A stretch of 64,000 bases of DNA from an uncultured Thalassolituus sp. GTDB lineage: Bacteria > Pseudomonadota > Gammaproteobacteria > Pseudomonadales > Oceanobacteraceae. The notes under the pieces were generated by a model. It ran no database searches. It saw only the letters and a list, made by a program, of their open reading frames with translations, and was not told the DNA's origin. The stretch lies in assembly GCF_950066645.1 (NCBI RefSeq), contig NZ_CATMFB010000002.1:310001-374000 (forward strand), in the 5' to 3' direction. Shown piece by piece: positions 26,397 to 36,400 of the stretch (the first letter of the stretch is position 1; the number at the start of each line of letters is the position of its first letter). The position numbers and the translations under genes were made by a program.

Positions 26397-26819
26397 AGTC
26401 TCCTCCTGTGTTTTTACCCTAACGCATGTCACCGGCCATGGGGGCGTATTGACCCAAAGCATGCGACGTTCTGGTCATTTTGTGATGAGAGAAACCCACG
26501 TTGGTTCATCCTTGTCTATGGTTAGCTGACAGGTAACGGGCACTGCAAAGTGCACAAATGCCCGCTACATGCTGTCTGCGACTAAGGTAAATTGACCCGG
26601 TTTACGCTTTCCGGTAACTTGCGGGCCGACTGAAAAATCAGAGCTGTTTCTCTTATCAGCCCTGACTCAGGGTTCACACGAACCTGACCCCTCAAAGCCA
26701 GACACACAGGGCGCTCCGGCATACAGGCCGGTAGCGGACCAGCGGGTGTACCCGGGCCACAAGCCCTGACGCAGCCACTGGCCTGTTAACTAGTTACAAC
26801 CCGGAACAGGCGAACTTAT
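26397..26819. other. Divergent region between the phosphorylase and mqo
   Basis: A 423-base gap without a convincing gene. It holds a nested hairpin (GGGCA/TGCCC enclosing GCACT/AGTGC, about 26538-26565), the mqo promoter candidate at 26592-26620, and the start region of the phosphorylase transcript. Confidence 0.5.
26592..26620 (+). promoter_or_regulatory. Candidate promoter for mqo
   Basis: TTGACC (26592-26597), 17-base spacer, TAACTT (26615-26620). This is a fair sigma-70 match and would give a leader of about 190 bases before mqo. Confidence 0.4.
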
Positions 26820-28301
26820 ATGACGACAGAAAAGGTCGATGTATTGCTGGTTGGCGGTGGAGTGATGAGTGCAACACTCGGGACACTTCTCAGCCGGCTT
26901 GACCCCTCACTGCAGATTGCTCTGGTTGAGCGACTGGATCACGTTGCTCATGAGAGCACAGACGGCTGGAATAACGCCGGCACCGGCCACGCCGGATATT
27001 GTGAACTTAACTACACCCCTCAGGACGAACAGGGCGTGGTCCATATTGACCGTGCACTGACCATCAATGCGAATTTCGAAGTATCCATGCAGCTCTGGAG
27101 CTACCTGGTACGGGATGGCGGTCTGCCTTCTCCTGAAGAGTTTATTAACACCACCCCGCACATGAGTTTTGTCTGGGGTGAGGACAACGTGGCTTACCTG
27201 CGTCAACGCTTCGAAAAACTGAGCGCGCACCATCTGTTTAAAGAGATGGAGTTCAGCGATGATCCTGACGTTCTGATGGAATGGATGCCGCTGGTCATGA
27301 AAGAGCGTAAGCCAGGGCAAGCGGTGGCTGCGACCCGCATCAAACACGGCACCGATGTCGATTTCGGTTCACTGACGCGTAATCTTGTCAGCACCCTCGA
27401 ACAACATCCGAACTTCAGCCTGATGGTCAATACTGAAGTCGACGATTTTGACCGCCAGAAAGATGGATCATGGGTTGTGACGGTTAAAGACCGTAAGTCC
27501 GGTAAATCCCGCAAGCTGCATGCAAAGTTTGTCTTTCTCGGTGCCGGTGGCGGTGCTCTGCCCCTCCTGCAGGAATCCGGTATTGATGAGGCTGAAGGCT
27601 ATGGTGGCTTCCCCGTCTCAGGTCAGTGGCTGGTGTGCAAAGATCCTGAGATTGTTAAACAACATCATGCCAAGGTGTACGGAAAAGCGGCGATCGGGGC
27701 ACCTCCGATGTCAGTTCCTCATCTGGATACCCGTATTATCAACGGCGAACCCGCTCTGCTGTTCGGTCCGTTCGCTGGATTCACGATGAAATTTCTCAAA
27801 TCCGGGTCGAAGTTCGACCTGCTGAAATCGGTCAGCGTCAGCAACCTTAAGCCGATGATGGAAGTAGGTCTGCACAATATGGATCTGACCCGCTATCTCA
27901 TCAGCGAAGTACGGCAGTCTCACAAGGAACGCGTCGCGACACTGCGTGACTATTTCCCTGCCTGTAAAGACAGCGACTGGACCCTGGCCCGTGCCGGTCA
28001 GCGCGTACAGATCATCAAGAAAGACAGCGAAGGCCGTGGCAAGCTTGAGTTCGGTACTGAACTGGTTGCCGCAGCAGATGGCTCTCTCGCTGCACTGCTG
28101 GGGGCTTCTCCCGGTGCTTCTGTCGCTGCCCAGGCGATGATTGAAGTGCTGGAACGCTGCTTTGCAGAGCAAATGCAGACCGGTGGCTGGAAAGACCGCC
28201 TGAAAGAGATGGTGCCGTCGTATGGCGAAAACCTGAAGACTGATAGCGCACTGCTTGAACGCGTCCGGAGCGAAGCTCTTGGCACGTTGAAAATAGGATA
28301 A
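26820..28301 (+). CDS. mqo: Malate:quinone oxidoreductase
   Basis: A 493-residue FAD-dependent, membrane-associated enzyme that oxidises malate to oxaloacetate and passes electrons to quinone. The N-terminus has the dinucleotide motif VLLVGGGVMSATLG, then STDGWNNAGTGHAGYCELNYTP, typical of Mqo, and later PVSGQWLVCKDPEI, LFGPFAGFTMKFLK and the C-terminal GASPGASVAAQAM. The length is normal. It is monocistronic, with its own promoter candidate and a terminator. Its product oxaloacetate is the substrate of the OadGAB pump encoded 1.7 kb away on the other strand. Confidence 0.96.
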   Translation: MTTEKVDVLLVGGGVMSATLGTLLSRLDPSLQIALVERLDHVAHESTDGWNNAGTGHAGYCELNYTPQDEQGVVHIDRALTINANFEVSMQLWSYLVRDGGLPSPEEFINTTPHMSFVWGEDNVAYLRQRFEKLSAHHLFKEMEFSDDPDVLMEWMPLVMKERKPGQAVAATRIKHGTDVDFGSLTRNLVSTLEQHPNFSLMVNTEVDDFDRQKDGSWVVTVKDRKSGKSRKLHAKFVFLGAGGGALPLLQESGIDEAEGYGGFPVSGQWLVCKDPEIVKQHHAKVYGKAAIGAPPMSVPHLDTRIINGEPALLFGPFAGFTMKFLKSGSKFDLLKSVSVSNLKPMMEVGLHNMDLTRYLISEVRQSHKERVATLRDYFPACKDSDWTLARAGQRVQIIKKDSEGRGKLEFGTELVAAADGSLAALLGASPGASVAAQAMIEVLERCFAEQMQTGGWKDRLKEMVPSYGENLKTDSALLERVRSEALGTLKIG

Positions 28302-28322
28302 GCACAGTCGCATCATCTCACC

Positions 28323-28348
28323 AGGGGCCTGCCATCAGGCCCCTTTTC
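28323..28348. terminator. Bidirectional terminator after mqo
   Basis: AGGGGCCTG (28323-28331), CCAT loop, CAGGCCCCT (28336-28344) then TTTC; shared with the convergent MgtC-like gene. Confidence 0.85.
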
Positions 28349-28355
28349 GTATCTG

Positions 28356-28799
28356 CTAATCTTCCTGATCTTCGCCCGTGCGCTCACGTTTCAAGGGCGT
28401 CACAAACTGCAGAACTGCAAAATTCATCAATGACAGTGTGATGGCGATTTCGTAGTAACTGTATGCGACCGATACACCAATGGCACCGGTATTCCAGATG
28501 CTTGCAGCCGTCGCCGTACCAGAAACATTTCCGGCGTTTTTCAGAATAGCGCCGCCACCAATAAAACCGATCCCGGTGATCAGGCCATACATCACCTTAG
28601 CCTCCGCATCAGAGCCGCTATACACCTGCATCGCCAATAACATGTACCCGCACGATGCCACTGAAACCAGGGGGAACGTCCTCAACCCTGCTCCACGACT
28701 CCTGAGCTCCCGGTTAACGGCCACCGGAATGGCCAGCAGAAAGGCGACCCCGAGATGCAGAAAGTGACTGAGCATCTGTTCCCACTGAAGATCCAGCAT
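28356..28799 (-). CDS. MgtC/SapB-family membrane protein
   Basis: A 147-residue protein with four to five membrane helices. It has the family core NRELRSRGAGLRTFPLVSVASCG and the GxGFIGGGAILK and GTATAASIWNTGAIGV stretches. It lacks the C-terminal ACT-like domain of the Salmonella virulence MgtC, so it matches the shorter SapB-like type. In other bacteria such proteins affect magnesium homeostasis or membrane potential; here the function is unproven. It lies downstream of oadB on the same strand but behind a strong terminator, so it is probably transcribed separately. Confidence 0.85.
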   Translation of the reverse strand: MLDLQWEQMLSHFLHLGVAFLLAIPVAVNRELRSRGAGLRTFPLVSVASCGYMLLAMQVYSGSDAEAKVMYGLITGIGFIGGGAILKNAGNVSGTATAASIWNTGAIGVSVAYSYYEIAITLSLMNFAVLQFVTPLKRERTGEDQED

Positions 28800-28863
28800 A
28801 ATGTCCTCCTTCTGTCTTCAGAGGCACGTGCGTCAGCTGAGTTCCCACAGCGCCAGCCAACAC

Positions 28864-28896
28864 AAAAAAAAACGGCGCCAGAGGCGCCGTTTTTTC
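28864..28896 (-). terminator. Strong terminator after oadB
   Basis: Read on the - strand, AACGGCGCC-TCT-GGCGCCGTT (28871-28891) is followed by a run of nine Ts (28864-28872). It closes the oadGAB operon. Confidence 0.92.
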
Positions 28897-28912
28897 AGGT
28901 CGGAGGGGACAA

Positions 28913-30214
28913 TCAGCCAAAGAAGGAGATCATCACACCCGCAGCCACCGCCGAACCGATCACACCCGCAACGTTCGGGCCCATCGCATGCATCAGCAGG
29001 AAGTTCTGACCGTTCGCTTCCAGACCCACCTTGTTCGACACTCGCGCAGCCATAGGTACAGCTGACACACCGGCAGAACCGATAAGCGGGTTGATAGGAT
29101 CTTTGGTCAGTGCGTTCATCAGCTTCGCCATCAGAACACCCGCCGCAGTACCTACAGAGAAGGCCGCCAGGCCCAGCAGTACAATGGCAATGGTGCTTGC
29201 ATTCAGGAAGGCATCAGCGCTCATCTTGTAACCCACAGACAGGCCCAGGAAGATGGTCACGATATTGATCAGTGCATTCTGTGCAGTGTCACTCAGACGC
29301 TCAACCACACCAGACTCACGCATCAGGTTACCGAAGCAGAACATGCCCAGCAGAGGTGCCGCTGATGGCAGCAACAGAGCAACCAGAATCAGTACCGCGA
29401 TCGGGAAGATGATCTTCTCGTTCTTGGATACAGTACGCAGCTGTTCCATCTTGATCTTACGCTCAGCTTCTGAAGTCAGCGCTTTCATAATTGGAGGCTG
29501 GATCATAGGAACCAGAGCCATATATGAATACGCAGCGACCGCAATCGCACCCAGCAGCTCAGGCGCCAGCTTAGAGGCAATAAAGATCGAGGTCGGGCCG
29601 TCAGCACCACCGATGATACCAATCGCAGCCGCCTGCTGAATGGTGAAGTCCATCAGGCCTGCATCTGTGAGCATTACCGCACCGAAGACAGTACCAAAGA
29701 TACCGAACTGTGCTGCTGCACCCAGGAGCAGAGTCTTAGGGTTTGCCAGCAGAGGACCGAAGTCAGTCATCGCGCCTACACCCATAAAGATCAGCAGCGG
29801 TGCAACACCACTGGCAATAGTGATCTTGTAGAAGGTGTACAGCATGCCGTTTTCGTAGCCAGCCGCAGAACTCATGGCTACAACTTTGTTGTATACCGCT
29901 GTGCCTGCGTGGTGATAGGCATCCAGCAGCGCCGCTGTGTCAGCATTAGCCGCCAGACCAAACAGTTCACGGAACTGCGGAACCAGAGTGGCATCGCCCG
30001 CACGGATCGCCGCTTCAGCAGCAGACCACCCCAGACCTGCATCCGGGATGTTTACCATCAGCGTACCAACAGCAATTGGCAGCAGCAGCAGAGGTTCAAA
30101 ACCTTTTTTGATCGCCAGGTAGAGCATGCCGAAACCGACCAGCATCATAAATGCCTGGCCGCCTTCAATGTGCGCAATACCTGTGTCGTTCCAAAGGCGG
30201 AGTAAACTTTCCAT
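28913..30214 (-). CDS. oadB: Oxaloacetate decarboxylase beta subunit (Na+ pump)
   Basis: A 433-residue inner-membrane protein with about nine to eleven helices. It decarboxylates the carboxybiotin group on OadA and moves Na+ out. Family landmarks include [60 protein letters not shown] with the conserved aspartate D of the Na+ path, and the C-terminal [15 protein letters not shown]. It starts 12 bases after the oadA stop with an AAGGGAG ribosome-binding site and ends at a strong terminator. Confidence 0.96.
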   Translation of the reverse strand: MESLLRLWNDTGIAHIEGGQAFMMLVGFGMLYLAIKKGFEPLLLLPIAVGTLMVNIPDAGLGWSAAEAAIRAGDATLVPQFRELFGLAANADTAALLDAYHHAGTAVYNKVVAMSSAAGYENGMLYTFYKITIASGVAPLLIFMGVGAMTDFGPLLANPKTLLLGAAAQFGIFGTVFGAVMLTDAGLMDFTIQQAAAIGIIGGADGPTSIFIASKLAPELLGAIAVAAYSYMALVPMIQPPIMKALTSEAERKIKMEQLRTVSKNEKIIFPIAVLILVALLLPSAAPLLGMFCFGNLMRESGVVERLSDTAQNALINIVTIFLGLSVGYKMSADAFLNASTIAIVLLGLAAFSVGTAAGVLMAKLMNALTKDPINPLIGSAGVSAVPMAARVSNKVGLEANGQNFLLMHAMGPNVAGVIGSAVAAGVMISFFG

Positions 30215-30226
30215 CCGTCAGCTCCC

Positions 30227-31996
30227 TTACGCGATCGTGTACAGAGTGTCGCCAACTTTTACCGCAACACCTTCTTTCGCAGAAACGCTGCCGATGGTGC
30301 CGGACTTAGGTGCACGAACTTCGGTTTCCATCTTCATGGCTTCGAGGATCAGCACAACATCGCCTTCTTCGACAATATCACCCGGCTGAACCAGAACTTT
30401 CCAGACGTTACCCGCCAGTGGTGCGCCAACTGGCTCACCGCCACCAGCAGCAACAGGAGCTGCAGCTGCTGCACCCGTATCACCGCCCATAGTCATAGGT
30501 GCGCCGTTGATCGGAGCCAGGTGAGTAACATCGCCGCCTTCGTTCACTTTCACCACGTATTCGTTGCCGTCTACGTTGATGGTGTAAGTGTCGGCTGCTG
30601 CACCCGTAGGCGCAGGTTCGAACGCATCCGGATTGTTACGGTTCTCAAGGAACTTAGGCGCGATCTGCGGGAACATAGCGTACGTCAGAGCGTCGTCGAT
30701 CTTGTCGGCAGACAGGGTAATGCCCTTGTCAGCGGCCAGTTTCTCAACGTCGGCAATCACTTTATCCAGTTCGTTTTCGATCAGGTCAGCAGGACGACAG
30801 GTGATCGCTTCTTTGCCTTCCAGAACGCGAGCCTGAAGCTCAGCATTCATTGGCGCAGGAGCCGCACCGTACTCGCCTTTCAGGATGCCCTGAGTCTCTT
30901 TAGAGATAGACTTGTAACGCTCGCCAGTCAGAACGTTCAGTACGGCCTGAGTACCTACAATCTGAGAAGTTGGCGTAACCAGTGGAATGTGACCCAGGTC
31001 TTCACGAACACGTGGGATCTCTTTCAGTACTTCGTCAAACTTGTCAGAAGCACCCTGCTCGCGCAGCTGGTTTTCCATGTTAGTCAGCATGCCGCCTGGA
31101 ACCTGTGCAACCAGAATACGGCTGTCGGTACCGCGCAGCGCGCCTTCAAACTTAGCGTACTTCTTACGTACATCACGGAAGTAAGCAGCGATTTCTTCGA
31201 TCAGCAGCAGATCCAGACCCGTATCACGATCAGTGCCCTTCAGAGCAGCAACAACAGATTCTGTTGCGGTGTGACCGTACGTCATGGACATAGAAGAAAT
31301 TGCGGTATCAACGCGGTCGATGCCTGCTTCAATCGCTTTCAGGATAGTCATATCAGACATACCCGCAGTCGCGTGAGCGTGCAGCTGAACTTCGAGATCA
31401 GTCTGAGCTTTCAGACGTGATACCAGTTCATACGCGTCATAAGGAGTCAGAATACCCGCCATATCTTTGATGGCGATGGAATCTGCACCCATGTCTTCGA
31501 TCTGCTTAGCCAGATCGATCCAGGAATCCAGTGTGTGAACCGGGCTGGTTGTGTACGACAGCGTACCCTGCGCATGTTTACCCTGTTTTTTGACTGCTTT
31601 CAGTGCAGTTTCCAGGTTGCGCGGATCATTCATTGCGTCGAATACACGGAATACATCTACACCGTTAAAGGCAGCACGCTCAACGAACTTATCAACAACA
31701 TCATCAGCGTAGTGGCGATAGCCAAGCAGGTTCTGACCACGCAACAGCATCTGATGCTTAGTATTTGGCATCGCTTTTTTGAATTCACGGATGCGATCCC
31801 ATGGGTCTTCGCCCAGATACCGGATGCATGAATCAAACGTGGCGCCGCCCCAGGATTCAAGTGACCAATAGCCAACCTGATCGAGTTTTGCAGCGATGGG
31901 AAGCATGTCGTCAATACGCATGCGGGTAGCCAGAATAGACTGATGTGCGTCGCGAAGCACGACGTCGGTAATACCTAATTTCTTAGAATCGGACAT
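30227..31996 (-). CDS. oadA: Oxaloacetate decarboxylase alpha subunit (biotin-carrying carboxyltransferase)
   Basis: A 589-residue cytoplasmic subunit that transfers the carboxyl group of oxaloacetate to biotin, leaving pyruvate. The ATG at 31996 ([20 protein letters not shown]) is preferred over an in-frame ATG seven codons earlier because AAAAGG precedes it at good spacing. The N-terminal carboxyltransferase barrel includes [13 protein letters not shown] and [18 protein letters not shown] Pro/Ala/Gly-rich linker (about 490-520) leads to the biotinyl domain with K555 in [11 protein letters not shown], 35 residues before the end. It is the second gene of oadG-oadA-oadB. Confidence 0.96.
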   Translation of the reverse strand: MSDSKKLGITDVVLRDAHQSILATRMRIDDMLPIAAKLDQVGYWSLESWGGATFDSCIRYLGEDPWDRIREFKKAMPNTKHQMLLRGQNLLGYRHYADDVVDKFVERAAFNGVDVFRVFDAMNDPRNLETALKAVKKQGKHAQGTLSYTTSPVHTLDSWIDLAKQIEDMGADSIAIKDMAGILTPYDAYELVSRLKAQTDLEVQLHAHATAGMSDMTILKAIEAGIDRVDTAISSMSMTYGHTATESVVAALKGTDRDTGLDLLLIEEIAAYFRDVRKKYAKFEGALRGTDSRILVAQVPGGMLTNMENQLREQGASDKFDEVLKEIPRVREDLGHIPLVTPTSQIVGTQAVLNVLTGERYKSISKETQGILKGEYGAAPAPMNAELQARVLEGKEAITCRPADLIENELDKVIADVEKLAADKGITLSADKIDDALTYAMFPQIAPKFLENRNNPDAFEPAPTGAAADTYTINVDGNEYVVKVNEGGDVTHLAPINGAPMTMGGDTGAAAAAPVAAGGGEPVGAPLAGNVWKVLVQPGDIVEEGDVVLILEAMKMETEVRAPKSGTIGSVSAKEGVAVKVGDTLYTIA

Positions 31997-32053
31997 GGGT
32001 GATGCCTTTTCTTCCATTAACGTTGTAAACGTTTCCGTTGTTATTTTCGCGCC

Positions 32054-32308
32054 TTACTTTTGGTTGGCGCGATGCTCTTTGACCGCAGCTGACAGTACTT
32101 TCAGCAGTTGCGGATCAACACCAGCCGCAGGGGCAGCTGCAGGGCGGCGAGGTGCCGGTGCAGGTGCTTCTACTTCAGGTGCCAGCTTGTTTACCAGCTT
32201 GGACATGGTTCCCGTCACGAATACCAGCATCGTCAGAAAGACGAATACGACACCCATACCGAGAATCATCAGCTCCAAACCCTGTGATATCAGATCTTGC
32301 TCTGGCAT
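32054..32308 (-). CDS. oadG: Oxaloacetate decarboxylase gamma subunit
   Basis: An 84-residue small subunit with one membrane helix (about residues 12-34, GLELMILGMGVVFVFLTMLVFV), a Pro/Ala-rich linker and a hydrophilic tail (LLKVLSAAVKEHRANQK). It assembles the alpha and beta subunits and contributes a Zn2+ site in other species. An AAGGAG ribosome-binding site lies before the ATG. It is the first gene of the operon; the 196-base gap to the divergent dusC holds the promoters of both. Confidence 0.93.
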   Translation of the reverse strand: MPEQDLISQGLELMILGMGVVFVFLTMLVFVTGTMSKLVNKLAPEVEAPAPAPRRPAAAPAAGVDPQLLKVLSAAVKEHRANQK

Positions 32309-32504
32309 CAGGGGCTCCTTGTTGTTGTATTCTGTTGGCTTGTTATGCCAGCGGCAGGCACAAATCCCCCTGCCCCATGTATGACAAGCTGCCCAAGATT
32401 ACTGAAAAGGTCTCTCCCACGCAACTGACTGTCCTGCCGTCAGCTGGTTATCTGACAAGTGTCAATTTATACTGCGCGCCTTTTCCCTTCTTCGCGGATA
32501 TCTG

Positions 32505-33473
32505 ATGTTCACCGGTACCCTGCCCTTCACTGACGCGGAGCGGCCCTACATTGCACTGGCGCCAATGGAAGGTCTGATGGATGGTGTCTTCCGTGAACTG
32601 CTGACCGCCGTCGGTGGAATTGATCACTGTGTGACCGAATTTATCCGCGTCACACAGCAGGTATTTCCTGAAAAAGTGTTTTACCGTCTGTGTCCTGAGC
32701 TGCATAACGGCGGCAGAACACTCTCTGGCACCCCCGTGCATATTCAGCTACTTGGGAGTGACCCAGAGCTGCTCGCGGGGAATGCAGCCAAGGCTGCCCG
32801 GCTTGGAGCGCTGGCCATTGATCTCAATTTTGGCTGTCCGGCAAAAACCGTTAACCGGAGCCAGGGAGGCGCAGTCCTGCTTCAGTACCCTGACCTGCTG
32901 AACCGCATTGCAACGCGTGTCCGTCAGGCCGTCCCCCCGCATATTCCCGTCAGTGCCAAAATGCGTCTCGGCTTTAAAGATAAAAGCCTTGCTCTCGATA
33001 ATGCCGCCGCACTGGAAGCCGGTGGAATCCAGTGGCTGACAGTCCATGCCCGGACCAAAACCGAAGGCTACAAACCGCCGGCCTACTGGAGCTGGATAGC
33101 GGAAATAAAAAAGAAGGTGAACATTCCGGTACTGGCAAATGGAGAAATCTGGACGCCCACTCAAGCGCAACAGTGCCAGCAGGAGAGTACTTCAGATTTA
33201 CTGATGATAGGTCGTGGATTAGTAGCGACACCGGATCTGGCACGCATCATCAAAGAACCGGGATATCAGCCGATGCGCTGGCAGGAGCATCTGCAGCTCA
33301 TGGTCAGAATGGCCGATCAGCTTCCGCACCTGACGGACAAACAACTGACCGACCGCCTGAAACAGTGGCTGCATTATTTTTCAATGCATTCACCAGAAAT
33401 CAAAGCCGTGTTTGACGAAGTTAAAAAGCTGCGTGAAAGAGCGCCGTTTTTTGCGGCACTCCCCCAGCACTGA
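32505..33473 (+). CDS. dusC: tRNA-dihydrouridine(16) synthase C
   Basis: A 322-residue FMN enzyme that reduces uridine in the tRNA D-loop. The proton-donating cysteine is C111 in NFGCPAKTVN, and the start ALAPMEGLMDGVFRELL, VSAKMRLGF, VHARTKTEGY and MIGRGLVATPDL are typical. MEGLMDG and the short C-terminal helical domain place it in the DusC group rather than DusA or DusB. A TATACT element at 32468-32473 is a likely -10 box. Its stop lies only eight bases from the end of the convergent lipoprotein gene. Confidence 0.92.
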   Translation: MFTGTLPFTDAERPYIALAPMEGLMDGVFRELLTAVGGIDHCVTEFIRVTQQVFPEKVFYRLCPELHNGGRTLSGTPVHIQLLGSDPELLAGNAAKAARLGALAIDLNFGCPAKTVNRSQGGAVLLQYPDLLNRIATRVRQAVPPHIPVSAKMRLGFKDKSLALDNAAALEAGGIQWLTVHARTKTEGYKPPAYWSWIAEIKKKVNIPVLANGEIWTPTQAQQCQQESTSDLLMIGRGLVATPDLARIIKEPGYQPMRWQEHLQLMVRMADQLPHLTDKQLTDRLKQWLHYFSMHSPEIKAVFDEVKKLRERAPFFAALPQH

Positions 33474-33481
33474 GCAGCCCC

Positions 33482-36400
33482 TTATTGCAACTGAGAGTTA
33501 TCCAGGGGTTCGGGCTCTGACTCTTCAGGCGTCTCGTCCTCGACAACCTCGGGGACATACTCTGCCGGCCATTCCATTCCCGACAGGAAGTCGATCGGGA
33601 GTACATAGGCCTGAGGGCGGTAACCTGACGTTACAGCAATGTACTGATCCCCGCTTCGACGTATTTTCCCGACATACTGCTGGCCAATCGTCAAAGGCCC
33701 AGCCAATGTCGCTGCCTCAGCGTCATAGGCCATCACGCCCAGAGTATGCATGGTTACCAGCGCAGGACTGACCGGCGTTGCCGCTTCAACCCTGATCTCG
33801 CTCGTCGCTATCAACCCCTGACTACGGAGGAAGCTGATGTCCTGAGACTGCCACTCACCGCCCGTGCCTTTACGATATTGCGTCGCGGACCAGAACGATG
33901 AAACATCGGCCAACGAATACATGATGAAATGATCCGCCCCGACAGGTTGAATGAAATACCCGATCTGACCCAACTCGTTGTCAGGATCGGTGTTGAGATA
34001 ACACTCACCGTTGAACCAACAACCCTCTTCCAGGGTCAGTCCCGTGCCTGGAGTATATTGCAGCAATTCTGTCACCAGACCGGACTCTGTCTCGGAATCT
34101 ACGAGCAGATAGAAAACCCCGTCGGTTGCCACAGACACCCTGCGCAGATCTTCCGGCGCGAAGTCCGGCAGAGAGTCTTTAATGTCTGCAAGAGGTGTCA
34201 TTGTCCATTCGGAATCCTGAAGGAAGAAATTCACCAGTATCCCGTCCGTGGTCACCAGGTAGTAATTCTGATAGTCATCTTCTGGAAGATAATAAAGTTC
34301 AAAACCCTCATTTGTCAGAATCAGATTTTCCAGAACCTCGTCTTCCGGAAGACTGTAAGGTACCGACTCAAAATCCACGCCGTTATCCGATTGGAAATTC
34401 ACCAGCTCATCCTGAGGTAGGTACCAGGTACCATCGCTGCCACGGACGATAAAGTCAGGAAGACTCTCCATGGCAACGCCATCGAGAGTCATTTCTGATA
34501 CCTGCCAGTCAATACCATCAGCCGTTTCATGAACAAAAGCACCCCCATAGACCGGGCGCCCGGAGGAAGTATCTACCTTCTCTTCGTAAGCGCGGATATC
34601 TGCCTCCAGCGGATTGATGTACCAGTCCTGGATTAACAGACCTTCATTCAACGGCTGATAGCTCTCGGCCAGGTTATTCCAGATCAGGGAGTTGCCTGTG
34701 ACCGTCAGCAGACGTTCGTCAGCAAAGCAGTTGGTGGCCACTTTAATAAGCGCATCTGAATCGGTTGAGGTATAGAGCAGATTCCAGTCGATGCCGTTGT
34801 AGCTTTGCGCCACTACTGATCTGCTGCCGCCATAACCTGCTGCGAGCCAGCGGCCATTGCTGTACTCAAGCGACATCATCTCAACCCGGTTAAAGTCGGT
34901 ACCACCCTCACTGACTTCAAACGACTCGATACGCTGCCACTCCAGACCGTCGTATGAATAGTTAATGCCGGGTTCTGCGACTGTCATCCCATCGTTGTAA
35001 TAATAATTACCTACTCCGATACGCAGACCAGTTTCCGGGTGACTAATCACCTTGCTGATATCAGCAACCCCATTATTAATCTGTGTTGCTTCCCAGCTCA
35101 GGCCTTCGTCGTCGCTGACGAGTAGAATTTCATTAAAATAGCCTTCTGCCTGCTGATATCCCCGCACCATGAGCACACCACCAGCATCCATCAGGTTGCG
35201 CACACTCAGTCGGGAAACCCCCTCAATGACCTGGCGATTCCAGCTTTCGCCCTGATCATCACTGTAAAACAGCCCTTCATCTGTCACAGACACATAGAGC
35301 CGGAGGTCTCCACCGGCTGTCTGGTAAGTCAGTACATGATTAATTCTCGCCGTGAGATTTTCTTCCGACACATCAGGCAAGGAGGTAAACGGCACTAATT
35401 CACCCTCAACCATAAAGCCGGCGTTGATGAGAGAGTCTGCGTACGATCCCCGCTGCTGTGGAATATAGCCCCCCCACACAGTGACACCGTGCTGGGTTTC
35501 TATATCCAGCAATGAAATATTGTTTACTGCCGTGCCAGGCTCCGCGGCCCAGGAAGCAGTCTCTTTGTCGTATACATAATACAGCCCCGCCCCATACGAG
35601 GACGAAGACTGGTAATACATAACGCAGCTGTCACCGGTATCCTGAATTGCCGGCGAGTTGATAGAGGGGCCGTTACTGAGCAGAGGCCCCAGCGCAAAGG
35701 CCTGGCGCTCAACTTTAACGGTCTGCCGGATGACAGTTTCTGAGCCTGCGCTGTCGAGCGCGATGATCGTTATTTCAAATTCGTCATCGTCCATCGCGAC
35801 GGCTGACACATCGATCTGATAAGTGTCTGCAGATAAGGACACCAGATTCGCGATTGAATTGTCAGACACCTGAACCTGAACTGATACTTCATCGCCATCG
35901 ATATCGCTGGCACTGACGGTAAAGACAGCCCGCCCACCCAGACGGACAGTGTCTGGCAAATCTGCAGACAGCTCCGGAGGATTATTCAGTATCTCACTGA
36001 CCGTCAGAGTGAAAGTCACCGTGCTTCCATCGGCGTCAAACGTCAGCAGAAACTCACCGGATTCCTGAGCTGCACCGGAGATCACGCCGCTGTCGGCGTC
36101 AAGGTGTAGTCCTTGTGGCAATGAGCCGGATACCAGCGTCCAGGAGGCTGCATTTATGCCAGTTAACTGCGACAGATTGAGCCCTGTATCAGTCATAGGC
36201 GCCAACGTTTCCGGATTCACCGCGATGGTGAAACTGGTGCTGTGACTGCCCTGTAGATTGGCTGCGGTTAATGTCAGAGGGAAGGTTCCGACGCGATCCA
36301 ATGTGCCACTGAACTCACCGGAAGACGCATCAAACGTCACGCCGGGCGGTAACACACCGTCATACGACCAGGTCGCCACCAGCCCCTCAACCTCGGGAAC

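Noticed and set aside
30521-31420. Open frame on the + strand within oadA
   Set aside because: Antisense to oadA, no recognisable fold and no ribosome-binding site of note.
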